Assembly (NCBI GenBank): GCA_017409785.1
Contig: JAFQSD010000001.1
Span: forward strand, 453,883 to 517,882
Source of the DNA: Bacilli bacterium
GTDB lineage: Bacteria > Bacillota_I > Bacilli_A > RF39 > UBA660
DNA: 64,000 nt
Reading direction: 5' to 3'
In this document: one piece after another, positions 26,353 through 35,325 of the stretch
Layout: each line of letters begins with the position of its first letter
How positions within the stretch are numbered: the first letter of the stretch is position 1
Position numbers and translations under genes: made by a program
Notes under the pieces: model-generated
What the model saw: only the letters and a program-made list of their open reading frames with translations
Databases searched by the model: none
Told to the model about the DNA's origin: nothing

Positions 26353-28299
26353 TTATAACTCTTCTGTTTCTTCAGAATAATCATCAATTTCTTCATCATC
26401 TTCTTCGAAATCATAATCTTTAGTTTTTAAATCTTTTCCTACTTTATTCTTTAAAGCACCATAAGTAACTGCTGCACCTACTACTGCAGTTCCTGCAATT
26501 CCCGGAACAATATATTTACTAAAATCTTTTTTCTTAGATGTATTTTCTATTACTTCATCACTACCAGCTGGAATCTCAACAGTAATGTCGCGTTCTGTAG
26601 GTTCTTCATATATATTACTATAATCATTAGAAGAATCCGGACTAGTCGATAAACCAACAACATCAGTATTTGGTATAGGTTCATCTAAAATTTCAATTTC
26701 TGTATTAGTATTGTTTGTTCCTGTTCCCACCACTGTATTAGTCTCAACAGATGTACTAGGAGCATTATAATTAGAATCTGAACTACTTTCAGGAACAACA
26801 ACCGCTGTATTAGTTGAAGTTTCAGCATTAACATTAGTATTATCCTCAATACCTACATTAATAGAAGTATTATTATTTTCGATTATTGAATTATTAGTAC
26901 TTCCTCCTGTATTTGTACTTGTTGAAGTATTATTACTTGTATTATTATTTGAACTACTTCCAGTATTTGTACTTGTTGATGTATTATTACTACTTGTATT
27001 ATTATTCGAACTACTTCCAGTATTTGTACTAACTGATGTATTACTACTTGTATTATTATTTGAACTACTTCCTGTATTTGCATTTACTGAAGTATTATTA
27101 CTACTTGTATTATTATTTGAACTACTTCCTGTATTTGCATTTACTGAAGTATTATTACTACTTGTATTATTATTTGAACTACTTCCTGTATTTGTACTTA
27201 CTGAAGTATTATTACTACTTGTATTATTTTTTGAACTACTTCCAGTATTTGGACTAACTGATGTATTACTACTTGTATCACTTTCAGTATTTGTACTAGT
27301 TGAAGTATTATAATTCTTATCATTTATTGGCGTAGTACTTGAACTATCAACTGTATCCACCTTAGAATCTGTATTTATATTTTCTACTACAGTTGATGCA
27401 GTTGTATCTTCTTGAACTAAACTTGCTCCTGGAATAGATTCTCTACTTTCAAAAGCATTTTCTTCTTGAAGCATTTCAACAACATCAGCTTCTACTGTTA
27501 CGCTTGTATCCATATCCATATTTAGATGTTGATTCTCTGCAGGATCAAATACCCAAGTTTTACCACATGACATTTTTAAATCATTTAATGTATAAGGTTC
27601 ATCTTTTGCCCATGGACCATATGGATCATTTACTAATATTTTTCCATCTTCTGTTATACCCTTACATACAACAAAGTGTGAACTATTTTTAACTAGTATA
27701 ATAACAGTTTTTCCTTCTGATAACATTTGTTTCAAATCATTAGTACTAGTATTCTCATTGCAATACCATTTAAGTCCAACATAATCTGCAGCCCATGTCA
27801 TTCTATCTACATTATTACTTGCAGACTTATTAGCCATTGCAGCTAAATCTTCAGGAGTATAAAGATTTCCTGTAAAATAAGATGCTACCATACAAACAGA
27901 TGTAATACCACATCCACTTGTTGCAACAGTACCTTGTGAATATTTAATATTAGTGTAATCTGTTTGATCTAAAAGTGGCATTTCTGTAAATTCAAAATCA
28001 CCATTAATTATTCCATTATCAAAAAAAGTAAATAGCATAGCTGCTTCTTCATCATACTCTCTAAGAATTCTTTTTGAATTTTCTAATCTAGTAATTAAAT
28101 CATTTACTTCACTATTAATAGTTGAAACTAAAGCTGTTTTTAAATTACTAAATATTGCAGCTGATGGTAATTCACTACTTACAGACACACCATTAATCGC
28201 ATTAGATAAATTTAATAATTCTGTCTCTAAATTTGTAGCAGCATTTAAACCAAAATATAATTCTCCAGCATCTAATGTTATATCCACTTTGACCACCAC
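26353..28299 (-). CDS. WXG/LXG-like N-domain, C39-like peptidase, Ser/Thr/Asn repeats, C-terminal membrane anchor
   Basis: Up to 648 aa. An N-terminal helical domain (about 5-95) resembles small WXG/LXG-type export domains. A C39-type papain-fold domain follows (about 105-255) with Cys130 in TSGCGITSV, His208 in NSSHFVVCKG and Asp225 in LVNDPYGP. A low-complexity stalk of about seven 19-residue repeats (NTSVxxNTGSSSNNNTSSN type, about 340-480), an acidic linker, one membrane helix (about 600-622) and a very acidic tail complete it. No Sec signal is seen. The start is uncertain: GTG at 28299 or GTG at 28287, the latter better spaced from GGTGG. It overlaps the upstream gene by up to 22 bases. 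Probably a surface-anchored cysteine peptidase. Confidence 0.75.
   Translation of the reverse strand: MVVKVDITLDAGELYFGLNAATNLETELLNLSNAINGVSVSSELPSAAIFSNLKTALVSTINSEVNDLITRLENSKRILREYDEEAAMLFTFFDNGIINGDFEFTEMPLLDQTDYTNIKYSQGTVATSGCGITSVCMVASYFTGNLYTPEDLAAMANKSASNNVDRMTWAADYVGLKWYCNENTSTNDLKQMLSEGKTVIILVKNSSHFVVCKGITEDGKILVNDPYGPWAKDEPYTLNDLKMSCGKTWVFDPAENQHLNMDMDTSVTVEADVVEMLQEENAFESRESIPGASLVQEDTTASTVVENINTDSKVDTVDSSSTTPINDKNYNTSTSTNTESDTSSNTSVSPNTGSSSKNNTSSNNTSVSTNTGSSSNNNTSSNNTSVNANTGSSSNNNTSSNNTSVNANTGSSSNNNTSSNTSVSTNTGSSSNNNTSSNNTSTSTNTGSSSNNNTSNNTSTSTNTGGSTNNSIIENNNTSINVGIEDNTNVNAETSTNTAVVVPESSSDSNYNAPSTSVETNTVVGTGTNNTNTEIEILDEPIPNTDVVGLSTSPDSSNDYSNIYEEPTERDITVEIPAGSDEVIENTSKKKDFSKYIVPGIAGTAVVGAAVTYGALKNKVGKDLKTKDYDFEEDDEEIDDYSEETEEL
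26885..27275. repeat. Tandem 57-bp coding repeats
   Basis: About seven degenerate 57-base units inside the C39-peptidase gene, encoding 19 residues each of Asn, Thr, Ser and Gly. In-frame units with mainly synonymous or conservative changes mark a protein stalk, likely variable in copy number between strains. Confidence 0.85.
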
Positions 28300-28625
28300 C
28301 TATTTGCTTTCTTTTCTTCTCTCTCTCGAGCTTCTTGTTCAGCTTTTAAAGCAGCATTATATAAGTCAGTATATTCATCTATCTTCGCCTGACATTCTCT
28401 AATTAATTGGTCAATTGTATCTGCTATATTTTCTACTAATGTTGTAACATTACCAGACAAAACACCTTTATCAATAGGTTCACCACATATAATTATTTCA
28501 TCTAAATATTCTCTACTCTTTGCAACTGCTGATGCAGAACTATCAGTAACACCACTTAAACTCATCAATTGCCCTTTTAACGTCATAAATTCATCTATCT
28601 TAGCCTTATATTCTGATGAATTCAT
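28278..28625 (-). CDS. Small helical protein, DUF5082-like partner
   Basis: 115 aa, predicted all-helical with two long helices around a Gly-containing middle (ICGEPIDKGVLSGN) and a charged coiled-coil C-terminus ending in RWWSKWI. No signal peptide. Size, helical hairpin character and position just upstream of an LXG-like multidomain protein recall the DUF5082/DUF5344-type partners encoded beside LXG toxins in type VII secretion loci. It has a GGAGGTGG ribosome site and overlaps the peptidase gene. Assignment is inference from layout, not clear sequence identity. Confidence 0.65.
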   Translation of the reverse strand: MNSSEYKAKIDEFMTLKGQLMSLSGVTDSSASAVAKSREYLDEIIICGEPIDKGVLSGNVTTLVENIADTIDQLIRECQAKIDEYTDLYNAALKAEQEAREREEKKANRWWSKWI

Positions 28626-28649
28626 AATGCCACCTCCTTATTCTTTCCT

Positions 28650-28691
28650 CTTATTTCCTAAATAGAACCTTAACTCTACTTAGGAAATAAG
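28650..28691 (-). other. Large inverted repeat between WXG gene and its downstream genes
   Basis: Arms 28650-28665 and 28676-28691 match over 15 of 16 bases with a 10-base loop. No T-run follows on the minus strand (it reads AGAGGAAAG), so it is not a normal intrinsic terminator. It could stabilise the upstream mRNA end or tune expression of downstream genes. Confidence 0.6.
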
Positions 28692-28705
28692 AAGTATTAA
28701 ACTTC

Positions 28706-29320
28706 TTAAAATTGATAATTTTGTAATGCTCTTGTAATATTAGCAGAAACATCTAATAACTTATCTTTATTTTGTTTAGCATTAGATTCAAATTTATTGA
28801 ATGCTTCATCAGCATTATTTCTACCAGTACCAATTTGCCAGTTTCCTAAAATATTATCTTTAGTTTTTCTAGCTTCTAAAATAAATCCATCAATTGCATC
28901 TCTAACAGCATCAACTAATGCTCTTCCACCATCTGCTTCTGGATTAATATCGATTGTATCTGCAGTATCTACATAATCTGGTAAAACTGTCTTTTCAGAA
29001 ACATTAATATCAATTAACTCACCTAATGGAGCACCATTTTCTAATTGAATACGTCTATAGTTACTAGCAACTTTAGATGAATCTCTAGCAAGTAAAGCTA
29101 AAGCATTTCTAACTTCAATTAGTTCGTTATGAACACTTACTATTTCTTGAATTTTAACTCCAGCATCTGCACCTTTCCAATTATTTTTTAGAATTTCTAC
29201 AGCTTGTTGTAAATCACCCAACATTTCATCAGCACCATTAGTTGTTCCACAAACTACAGTAGCATATAAATATTCTGCATCTCTATATAATTCTTCTACG
29301 TTTTGTACCTTATGATTCAT
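28706..29320 (-). CDS. WXG-motif helical protein (type VII-like substrate or structural partner)
   Basis: 204 aa, all-helical, no Sec signal. A central N-N-W48-K-G50 motif between two amphipathic helices (about 10-45 and 54-95) matches the WXG100 helix-turn-helix plan. A second, weaker NWQIG motif near residue 160 suggests a duplicated domain. WXG proteins are exported by type VII (ESX/Ess) machinery, though no FtsK/SpoIIIE-type ATPase or YukD is in this window. It has a strong AGGAGGTAATG start context and a good promoter, and leads an operon with the helical partner and C39-like peptidase. Confidence 0.7.
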   Translation of the reverse strand: MNHKVQNVEELYRDAEYLYATVVCGTTNGADEMLGDLQQAVEILKNNWKGADAGVKIQEIVSVHNELIEVRNALALLARDSSKVASNYRRIQLENGAPLGELIDINVSEKTVLPDYVDTADTIDINPEADGGRALVDAVRDAIDGFILEARKTKDNILGNWQIGTGRNNADEAFNKFESNAKQNKDKLLDVSANITRALQNYQF

Positions 29321-29341
29321 ATCATTACCTCCTATATTTTA

Positions 29342-29370
29342 AGAATATACTAACTTTAATATCAAGTCAA
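29342..29370 (-). promoter_or_regulatory. Promoter of the WXG/C39 operon
   Basis: On the minus strand TTGACT (29370-29365), a 17-base spacer and TATTCT (29347-29342), followed by a full AGGAGG site seven bases before the ATG. Confidence 0.6.
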
Positions 29371-29403
29371 TTATTTAGGTTTTATCTTTTACCATTTTTT
29401 ACA

Positions 29404-29430
29404 CAAAAAAACTAGATATAATCTAGTTTT
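29404..29430 (-). terminator. Terminator after pyk
   Basis: Perfect 10-bp inverted repeat AAAACTAGAT / ATCTAGTTTT with a three-base loop and a T-run on the minus strand, just past the pyk stop. Confidence 0.8.
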
Positions 29431-30841
29431 ATTTAATCTCTTCAATTTTCATTAAGTTAGTAGTTTTTGCTTTACCTATTGTTGGGAAACCTCCAGTTAA
29501 AACTACGATATCACCAGTTTCTAGTGGCATAAATTCTTTTGCCACATCTACACTAGCATTTAATACTTCGTCTGTAGTTCCATACATCGGAATAGTTCTT
29601 GTATATACTCCCCAGTTTAATGCAAGCCTACGACATGCTGCTTCATCAGGACATAATGCAAGAATTGGAGCTTTTGGTTTAAAATTACTTATTATCTTAG
29701 CTGTTGATCCACTAATTGTCGCAGTACAAATAAGTTTAGCATCTAATCTATTAGCACTATCAACTACACTTTCGCAAATAGCAGCAGTAACTGTTTTAAC
29801 CTTAACAGCATTACTTAAGTAATCAAAATCTGCATATTGTTCTGTCACTTCACAAATTCTTGCCATAGCTGCTACTGTCTCAATTGGATGCTTACCTACT
29901 GTTGTTTCACCACTTAACATAACGGCATCAGTTCCATCTAATACAGCATTAGCAATATCAGAAGTTTCAGCACGTTTTGGTCTATTATTTTCCATCATTG
30001 TTTCTAACATTTCAGTCGCAACAATACATATTTTACCCATCTTACGGCAAGTCTTAATCATACTCTTTTGAACAATTGGTAATCTCTCTGATTCAATTTC
30101 AGTTCCAAGATCTCCTCTTGCAACCATAATACCATCTGAAACTCTTAAAATTGACTCAAGATTTTGAATACCTAAATCACTTTCAATCTTACAAATAATT
30201 AACATATCTTCACGATTATGTTCTTTTAAAATTTCCTTTATTTCTAAAACATCTTCTTTACAAGAAACAAATGAAATAGCTAAATATTCTCCACCATGAA
30301 GACATGCAAATTCAACATCTTCTCTATCTTCATCACTAACATAAGGAATATTTAGTTTAATTCCTGGAACACTCATACTTTTACGATTTCCAAGTACTCC
30401 ACCACTAATAATCTTACAAGTAACTCCATCTTCTTCTTTACTAATAACTTCTAACTTCATTTTAGCATTTTCTAGAAGAACTGCACTTCCTACTTCTAAA
30501 CTATCTAAGGCTTCAGGATGATTAACAGTAAATCTTTCACTATTACCTAAAACATTTTCTTTAATAATTCTAATAGTTTTACCAGGAACTAATGTTACTT
30601 TATCATTTTCAAAATTCCCACTTCTAAATTCAGGACCTTTAGTATCCCAAAGAACGGCAATATTTCTACCTGTCTTTGCTCTTACAGCCTCTACTGAATT
30701 TAATACTTGTAATCTTTCATCTGTTGTTGCATGTGTAAAATTAATTCTTGCAACATTCATTCCCGCTAGAACCATTTGTTCCATTACTTCTACTTGATTT
30801 GACGCAGGACCAATACTACATATAATTTTCGTCTTTTTCAT
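29429..30841 (-). CDS. pyk: Pyruvate kinase
   Basis: 470 aa from the ATG at 30841, which has AGGAGGAGT upstream; a longer frame to 30886 lacks a ribosome site. Converts phosphoenolpyruvate and ADP to pyruvate and ATP. Motifs: TKIICSIGPAS (3-13), NVARINFTHAT, the active-site ICKIESDLGIQNL, VARGDLGTEI, and TEMLETM. The C-terminal regulatory domain ends with DIVVLTGGFP and lacks the extra PEP-utiliser domain of Bacillus Pyk. FTHAT in place of the common FSHG is a mild variant. Confidence 0.95.
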   Translation of the reverse strand: MKKTKIICSIGPASNQVEVMEQMVLAGMNVARINFTHATTDERLQVLNSVEAVRAKTGRNIAVLWDTKGPEFRSGNFENDKVTLVPGKTIRIIKENVLGNSERFTVNHPEALDSLEVGSAVLLENAKMKLEVISKEEDGVTCKIISGGVLGNRKSMSVPGIKLNIPYVSDEDREDVEFACLHGGEYLAISFVSCKEDVLEIKEILKEHNREDMLIICKIESDLGIQNLESILRVSDGIMVARGDLGTEIESERLPIVQKSMIKTCRKMGKICIVATEMLETMMENNRPKRAETSDIANAVLDGTDAVMLSGETTVGKHPIETVAAMARICEVTEQYADFDYLSNAVKVKTVTAAICESVVDSANRLDAKLICTATISGSTAKIISNFKPKAPILALCPDEAACRRLALNWGVYTRTIPMYGTTDEVLNASVDVAKEFMPLETGDIVVLTGGFPTIGKAKTTNLMKIEEIK

Positions 30842-30919
30842 ACTTACTCCTCCTAAGCGCGCTTTTCCATAATAACATAAAAACACGTTCTAATGCAAGT
30901 AAATCCAACAAAACCCAAC

Positions 30920-31741
30920 CTATTTCTGACAAAATTCACAATAATGTGTTCCTCTTCCACCAACTTTTGTTTTTAACAACGTTTTAGAACACTCTGGGCA
31001 ACTTTGCCCAGCCTTACCATGAACTAATAATTCATTTTGAAAAAGACCATGTACACCTTCACTAGAAGTAAAACTCTTAATGGTTGTTCCGCCTAATTTA
31101 ATAGCCTTTTCTAAAACTATTCTTGTATTCTTTATTATTGTATCACATTCTTCTATAGAAATGTCACATGCTTTTCTTAAAGGATGAATTTTACTCATAA
31201 AAAGTATCTCATCATCGTAAATATTACCAATTCCACAAATAATACTTTGATCAAGTAAAACTGTCTTTATTGGTAACTTCTTATTATGAATTGCTTCATA
31301 TAAATATTCCTTAGTTAAACTTTCATCATAAAATTCTTTTCCCATTTCAGAAAGTGGTTCTACATCATAAACTTGTTCCTTTGCAATTAAATGCATTTTT
31401 CCAAACTTACGTACATCATGGAATCTAAAACTAATATCATCATCCAATATAAATTCAACATGTTCATGTTTAGAAAGACTTTCCCCTTTCTTTCTAAACA
31501 TAAACTTCCCTTCCATACGTAAATGTACAAGCAAACTATCTCTATCAAGCATCATTACAATCCATTTACCTCTAGTTGTAATATCATTAATCTTTTGACC
31601 AATAACTTGCTTTCTAAATTCCTCACTAACAGGATAAGCAATAATATTATCCCAAAATATATTACATCCAGTAATTTTCTTTCCTAAAATCTTTGTTTTT
31701 AAGCTTTCAACTACTGTTATTACTTCTGGTTTTTCAGGCAT
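30920..31741 (-). CDS. mutM: Formamidopyrimidine-DNA glycosylase MutM (Fpg)
   Basis: 273 aa. Removes oxidised purines such as 8-oxoguanine, with AP-lyase activity. After Met removal the N-terminal Pro is the nucleophile (MPEKPEV; the usual residue at position 4 is Leu, here Lys). GKWIVM holds the conserved Lys. The C-terminal zinc finger CPEC...CEFCQ with GGRGTHYC is intact. Immediately downstream of polA (13 bases), the polA-mutM order of Bacilli. Confidence 0.93.
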   Translation of the reverse strand: MPEKPEVITVVESLKTKILGKKITGCNIFWDNIIAYPVSEEFRKQVIGQKINDITTRGKWIVMMLDRDSLLVHLRMEGKFMFRKKGESLSKHEHVEFILDDDISFRFHDVRKFGKMHLIAKEQVYDVEPLSEMGKEFYDESLTKEYLYEAIHNKKLPIKTVLLDQSIICGIGNIYDDEILFMSKIHPLRKACDISIEECDTIIKNTRIVLEKAIKLGGTTIKSFTSSEGVHGLFQNELLVHGKAGQSCPECSKTLLKTKVGGRGTHYCEFCQK

Positions 31742-31753
31742 ATTAATCCCCCC

Positions 31754-34369
31754 TTACTTAGCTTCGTACCAATTTTCTCCTACTTCCATTTCAACCTTTA
31801 ATGGTACACTCATCTTAAATGTATTTTCCATTATACTTCTAACTAATTCTTGTACTTCTTCTAATTCATCATCAACAACATTAAACACAAGTTCATCGTG
31901 CACTTGAATTAGCATTTTACTCTTTAATCCACGTTTTTCAAGTTCATCAAATATTTCTACCATGGCTTTCTTTAATATATCAGCAGCAGTACCTTGAATT
32001 GGCGTATTTAAAGCCATTCTTTCACCACTACTTCTAATCATAAAGTTCTTGCTTTGTAATTCTTCAATAACTCTCTTACGATTCATTAAAGTCTTAACAT
32101 ATCCAAAACTATAAGCATCCGCTTTTTCTTTTTCCATATATTCTTTAATTCCAGGATATGTTTCTAAATAATTATCAATAAACTTCTTAGCTGTACCAAT
32201 ATCAATTCCTAAATCTTCTGATAAACCAAAACTACTAATACCATATAAAATACCAAAGTTTACTGCCTTAGCAGTTCTTCTCATATCTTTAGTTACTTCT
32301 TCCATAGGAACTTTATAAATATCACTTGCTGTCTTTGTATGAATATCCTTACCATCTATAAATGCTTGAATTAAATTTGTCGCATTTGACATATGTGCAA
32401 ATACTCTTAACTCAACTTGTGAATAATCACTTGATAATAATTTAGAATTATCATCAGCAACAAATGCTTTTCGAATCAATCTCGAATAATCTGCTCTTGC
32501 TGGAATATTTTGTAAGTTAGGGCTTACACTAGAAAGTCTACCAGTTCTAGTTAATGTTTGTGTAAATATTGTATGAATTCTTCCATCATCTCTAACTTCT
32601 TCTTGTAAACCAACTGCATAGTTTGTATATAACTTAGCTAAGGTTCTATATTCTAAAATCTTATCAACAATAGGATTTACAAATTTTATCTTATCTAATA
32701 TATCCTTACTTGTAGAATACTTATTATCTTTTGTTTTCTTAGGATAAGGAATTCCCATATCTTCAAACAATACTTTCGCAAGTTGAACCGGCGACATAAT
32801 ATTAAATGTACTTCCCGCAAGTTCATAAATCTCTTGCTCTAAAACATCCATTTGTCCCTTTAACTCTTCCTCAATACCTTTTAAATATTCAGTATTAACC
32901 TTAATTCCAGTAATTTCCATATCTGCTAAAACTTTAGTCAAAGGCATTTCAATATTATTAAATAGAGCTGTTTCTTCATTTTCTTCTAATTCTTTTAATA
33001 ATCTTTCTCTAGTCTCATAGATAAATTTAGCTTTCTTACAACAAATTTCTTTTAAGTAATCTTCCTCTATTTCTTTTGGTCTCTTATCAGTACCATATAA
33101 ATCTTCATATAAAGGAATATTATAATCAAAAGCTTGTGCAACAAAACTTATGTCATCCTTAATTACATAATCAAGTAAATACGTTGCGATCATTGTATCG
33201 AATACAACCTTATTAAATGTAATACCTAAACTATTTAATACAACAATATTTCTTTTTAAATCATATGTATATTTTTCTAAATCCGTTTTAAATAAATCTT
33301 TATAGTTATGAAGTTCATCTTTAGGAATGAAATATCCATTCTCGCCATCATAAATACCCATTCCTAAGATTTCACTTTTACTATAAATTGAACCCCTAGT
33401 TTCCAAATAAAAGGCAAAGTTATTATTTGAAAACTCATCTATATTTTTAATTACAAGTTCTTTTTTTTCTTTCTTCTCTTCTTCTTTTTCTTCTCCACCA
33501 GTAGAACTAAAGTCCATCTTTCTTAACATAGAATGAAATTCAAATTCTTCTAACATTTTAATAAATGCTTCTTGATTAATTCCACCATATTTACAATCTT
33601 CTAAATCAAATTCTAATGGAACTTCTCTAAATATTGTGGCCAAGTCATAGCTCATATAAGCGTTATCTTTATCGGCTAAAAGTTTTTCTTTAGTTTTGCC
33701 AGTAACACTCTCAATATTTTCATATAAACCATCTAAACTACCATACTTTACAAGTAAATTAATTGCTGTTTTTTCTCCAATTCCTTTAACTCCAGGAATA
33801 TGGTCACTAGCGTCCCCCATCAATGCTTTTAAATCAATCATTCTGATAGGTTCTACTTGATAAGTATTCATAAATTCTTCTCTCGTCATTAAAATATGAC
33901 CACTTTGTTTTAATAATTTTACATCTACTTCATCACTTATTAACTGTAGCAAATCTTTGTCACTACTAACAATAGTTGCTACAAATTCATCTTCTTCATC
34001 CACTCTTTTAGCAAGTGTCCCAATTATATCATCTGCCTCATAATTTTCTATTTCAAAATGTTTAATTCCCATTGTATCTAGAACTTCTTTTGCTTTAGGA
34101 AATTGTTCTTTCAATTCATCAGGCATAGCTTGACGACCTGCTTTATAATCATCATATTTATCATGTCTAAAGGTTTTTCCTTTATCAAACGCCACCATTA
34201 TATAAGTTGGATTCTCTTCTTTAATAATCTTATTCATCATATTTATAAAGCCATACAAAGCATTTGTAGGAAAACCCTTAGAATTCTTCATGATAACTCC
34301 TTGATATGCTGTTGCATAGAAACTTCTAAATAATAAATTATTACCATCTACTAATATTATTTTCTTCAT
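31754..34369 (-). CDS. polA: DNA polymerase I
   Basis: About 871 aa. The N-terminal 5'-nuclease domain (LVDGNNLLFRSF, SSDKDLLQL, GDASDHIPGVKGIGEKT) is followed by a 3'-5' exonuclease-fold region and the polymerase: motif A DYSQVELRVFAHM, motif B RRTAKAVNFGILYG, motif C QVHDELVF. In the exonuclease region the usual DxE is FYLETRG, lacking the first Asp, so proofreading is probably absent as in Bacillus Pol I. The start is the ATG at 34369 with AGGTGA five bases upstream; a TTG at 34384 is less likely. Functions in repair and Okazaki processing. Confidence 0.95.
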   Translation of the reverse strand: MKKIILVDGNNLLFRSFYATAYQGVIMKNSKGFPTNALYGFINMMNKIIKEENPTYIMVAFDKGKTFRHDKYDDYKAGRQAMPDELKEQFPKAKEVLDTMGIKHFEIENYEADDIIGTLAKRVDEEDEFVATIVSSDKDLLQLISDEVDVKLLKQSGHILMTREEFMNTYQVEPIRMIDLKALMGDASDHIPGVKGIGEKTAINLLVKYGSLDGLYENIESVTGKTKEKLLADKDNAYMSYDLATIFREVPLEFDLEDCKYGGINQEAFIKMLEEFEFHSMLRKMDFSSTGGEEKEEEKKEKKELVIKNIDEFSNNNFAFYLETRGSIYSKSEILGMGIYDGENGYFIPKDELHNYKDLFKTDLEKYTYDLKRNIVVLNSLGITFNKVVFDTMIATYLLDYVIKDDISFVAQAFDYNIPLYEDLYGTDKRPKEIEEDYLKEICCKKAKFIYETRERLLKELEENEETALFNNIEMPLTKVLADMEITGIKVNTEYLKGIEEELKGQMDVLEQEIYELAGSTFNIMSPVQLAKVLFEDMGIPYPKKTKDNKYSTSKDILDKIKFVNPIVDKILEYRTLAKLYTNYAVGLQEEVRDDGRIHTIFTQTLTRTGRLSSVSPNLQNIPARADYSRLIRKAFVADDNSKLLSSDYSQVELRVFAHMSNATNLIQAFIDGKDIHTKTASDIYKVPMEEVTKDMRRTAKAVNFGILYGISSFGLSEDLGIDIGTAKKFIDNYLETYPGIKEYMEKEKADAYSFGYVKTLMNRKRVIEELQSKNFMIRSSGERMALNTPIQGTAADILKKAMVEIFDELEKRGLKSKMLIQVHDELVFNVVDDELEEVQELVRSIMENTFKMSVPLKVEMEVGENWYEAK

Positions 34370-34417
34370 CTTAATCACCTGCAACTAGTATATCATAATT
34401 AAAAATTTTTAACTACT

Positions 34418-34576
34418 TTACTTATTAATATTTATGGCGACTTTTGACTCTTTTTCAAGTCTATCTAATTCATTTAGTCTTTCAACTCTTTCACTCATTG
34501 CAAAAATCACAATTCCTGCAACAACATAAACTAGAATTAAGTTTAATGCCTTTCTTACTCCACTTTTTAATTTCAT
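34418..34576 (-). CDS. Small single-pass membrane protein divergent from lexA
   Basis: 52 aa from the ATG at 34576, eight bases after AAGGAG; two upstream in-frame ATGs (34606, 34582) are worse spaced. A basic start (MKLKSGVRKALN) leads into one membrane helix (about 10-30, LILVYVVAGIVIFAM) and a charged tail (RVERLNELDRLEKESK). It shares a short divergent region with lexA containing two LexA-box-like sequences, so SOS induction is likely. The position equals that of yneA, the SOS division inhibitor of Bacillus, but there is no LysM domain. Role inferred. Confidence 0.65.
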   Translation of the reverse strand: MKLKSGVRKALNLILVYVVAGIVIFAMSERVERLNELDRLEKESKVAININK

Positions 34577-34614
34577 ATACATCTCTCCTTTCAATTTATA
34601 CTTCAATTATAATT

Positions 34615-34628
34615 CGAACATTTATTCG
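34615..34628. promoter_or_regulatory. LexA box 1
   Basis: CGAACATTTATTCG, one base from the Firmicute consensus CGAAC-N4-GTTCG. It lies about 40 bases upstream of the small membrane protein start. Confidence 0.7.
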
Positions 34629-34642
34629 TGTCAATAAAGATT

Positions 34643-34656
34643 AAAACATTTGTTTG
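34643..34656. promoter_or_regulatory. LexA box 2 overlapping the lexA -35
   Basis: AAAACATTTGTTTG, a degenerate half-conserved LexA box (AAC-N4-GTT core kept). It overlaps the -35 hexamer of lexA, as expected for autorepression. Confidence 0.55.
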
Positions 34657-34682
34657 ACATTTTACATCTCTAATGTTAAACT
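34654..34682 (+). promoter_or_regulatory. lexA promoter
   Basis: TTGACA (34654-34659), a 17-base spacer and TAAACT (34677-34682), followed by a full AAGGAGGG ribosome site ahead of a TTG start. Confidence 0.6.
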
Positions 34683-34704
34683 AAATACATAAGGAGGGAT
34701 AAAT

Positions 34705-35322
34705 TTGGAAAAGCTGACTACTAGACAAGAACATATATTACAAATAATCAAACAATTAGTTGCTAAGAACGGTTATCCACCAACAGTAAGAGAAATCGGA
34801 GAAAAAGCTAACCTTAATTCTCCTGCAACTATACATTTTCATTTAACAAAACTTGAAGAAAAAGGATATATTAGAAAAGGAAATAGTAAAAATAGAACAA
34901 TTGAAATACTTGTTCCTAATGAATATATCGAAAAAGAAGAAAACGTTGTAGACGTACCTCTACTTGGAAAAGTAACTGCAGGAACGCCTATCGAAGCAAT
35001 CGAAACACCAGATGAATATTTTTCATTGCCTGCAAACCTAATTACTACAAAAAATGATGTATTCACATTAAGAGTAAGTGGTGAATCAATGATCAACGTT
35101 GGTATTTATGACGGAGACATACTTATTGTTGAAAGAAGAAATACAGCTCACAATGGTGAAACAGTAGTTGCAATGAATTCAGATAATGAAGCAACAGTAA
35201 AAACATTCTATAAAGAAAATGGATATTTCAGATTACAACCAGAAAATGATACAATGGAACCAATCATTCTAACAGAAGTAACAATTCTAGGTAAAGTAAT
35301 TGGACTATACAGAAAATTATAA
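34705..35322 (+). CDS. lexA: LexA SOS repressor
   Basis: 205 aa with a TTG start (AAGGAGGG upstream). Represses DNA-damage genes and self-cleaves on activated RecA. The N-terminal winged HTH is KNGYPPTVREIGEKANLNS. The cleavage-site region TAGTPIEAIE has Ala-Gly at the scissile bond, with the catalytic Ser in SGESMINVG and Lys in ETVVAMNSDNEATVKTF. Full length. It is transcribed away from the small membrane protein gene, with LexA boxes between. Confidence 0.96.
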   Translation: MEKLTTRQEHILQIIKQLVAKNGYPPTVREIGEKANLNSPATIHFHLTKLEEKGYIRKGNSKNRTIEILVPNEYIEKEENVVDVPLLGKVTAGTPIEAIETPDEYFSLPANLITTKNDVFTLRVSGESMINVGIYDGDILIVERRNTAHNGETVVAMNSDNEATVKTFYKENGYFRLQPENDTMEPIILTEVTILGKVIGLYRKL

Positions 35323-35325
35323 TAA

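Noticed and set aside
27036..27257. Plus-strand reading frame across the repeats (Tyr/Leu-rich)
   Set aside because: It is a shadow of the repeat-coding minus strand with no ribosome site.
26885..27275. Regular direct repeats that could suggest a CRISPR array
   Set aside because: The 57-base units are in frame inside a long coding gene, have no unique spacers, and encode a Ser/Thr/Asn stalk.
28278..28699. UGA as tryptophan (Mycoplasma-type code), given the AT-rich genome
   Set aside because: Trp is coded by TGG (for example the WW and W codons at the end of the 115-aa protein) and TGA ends murG.
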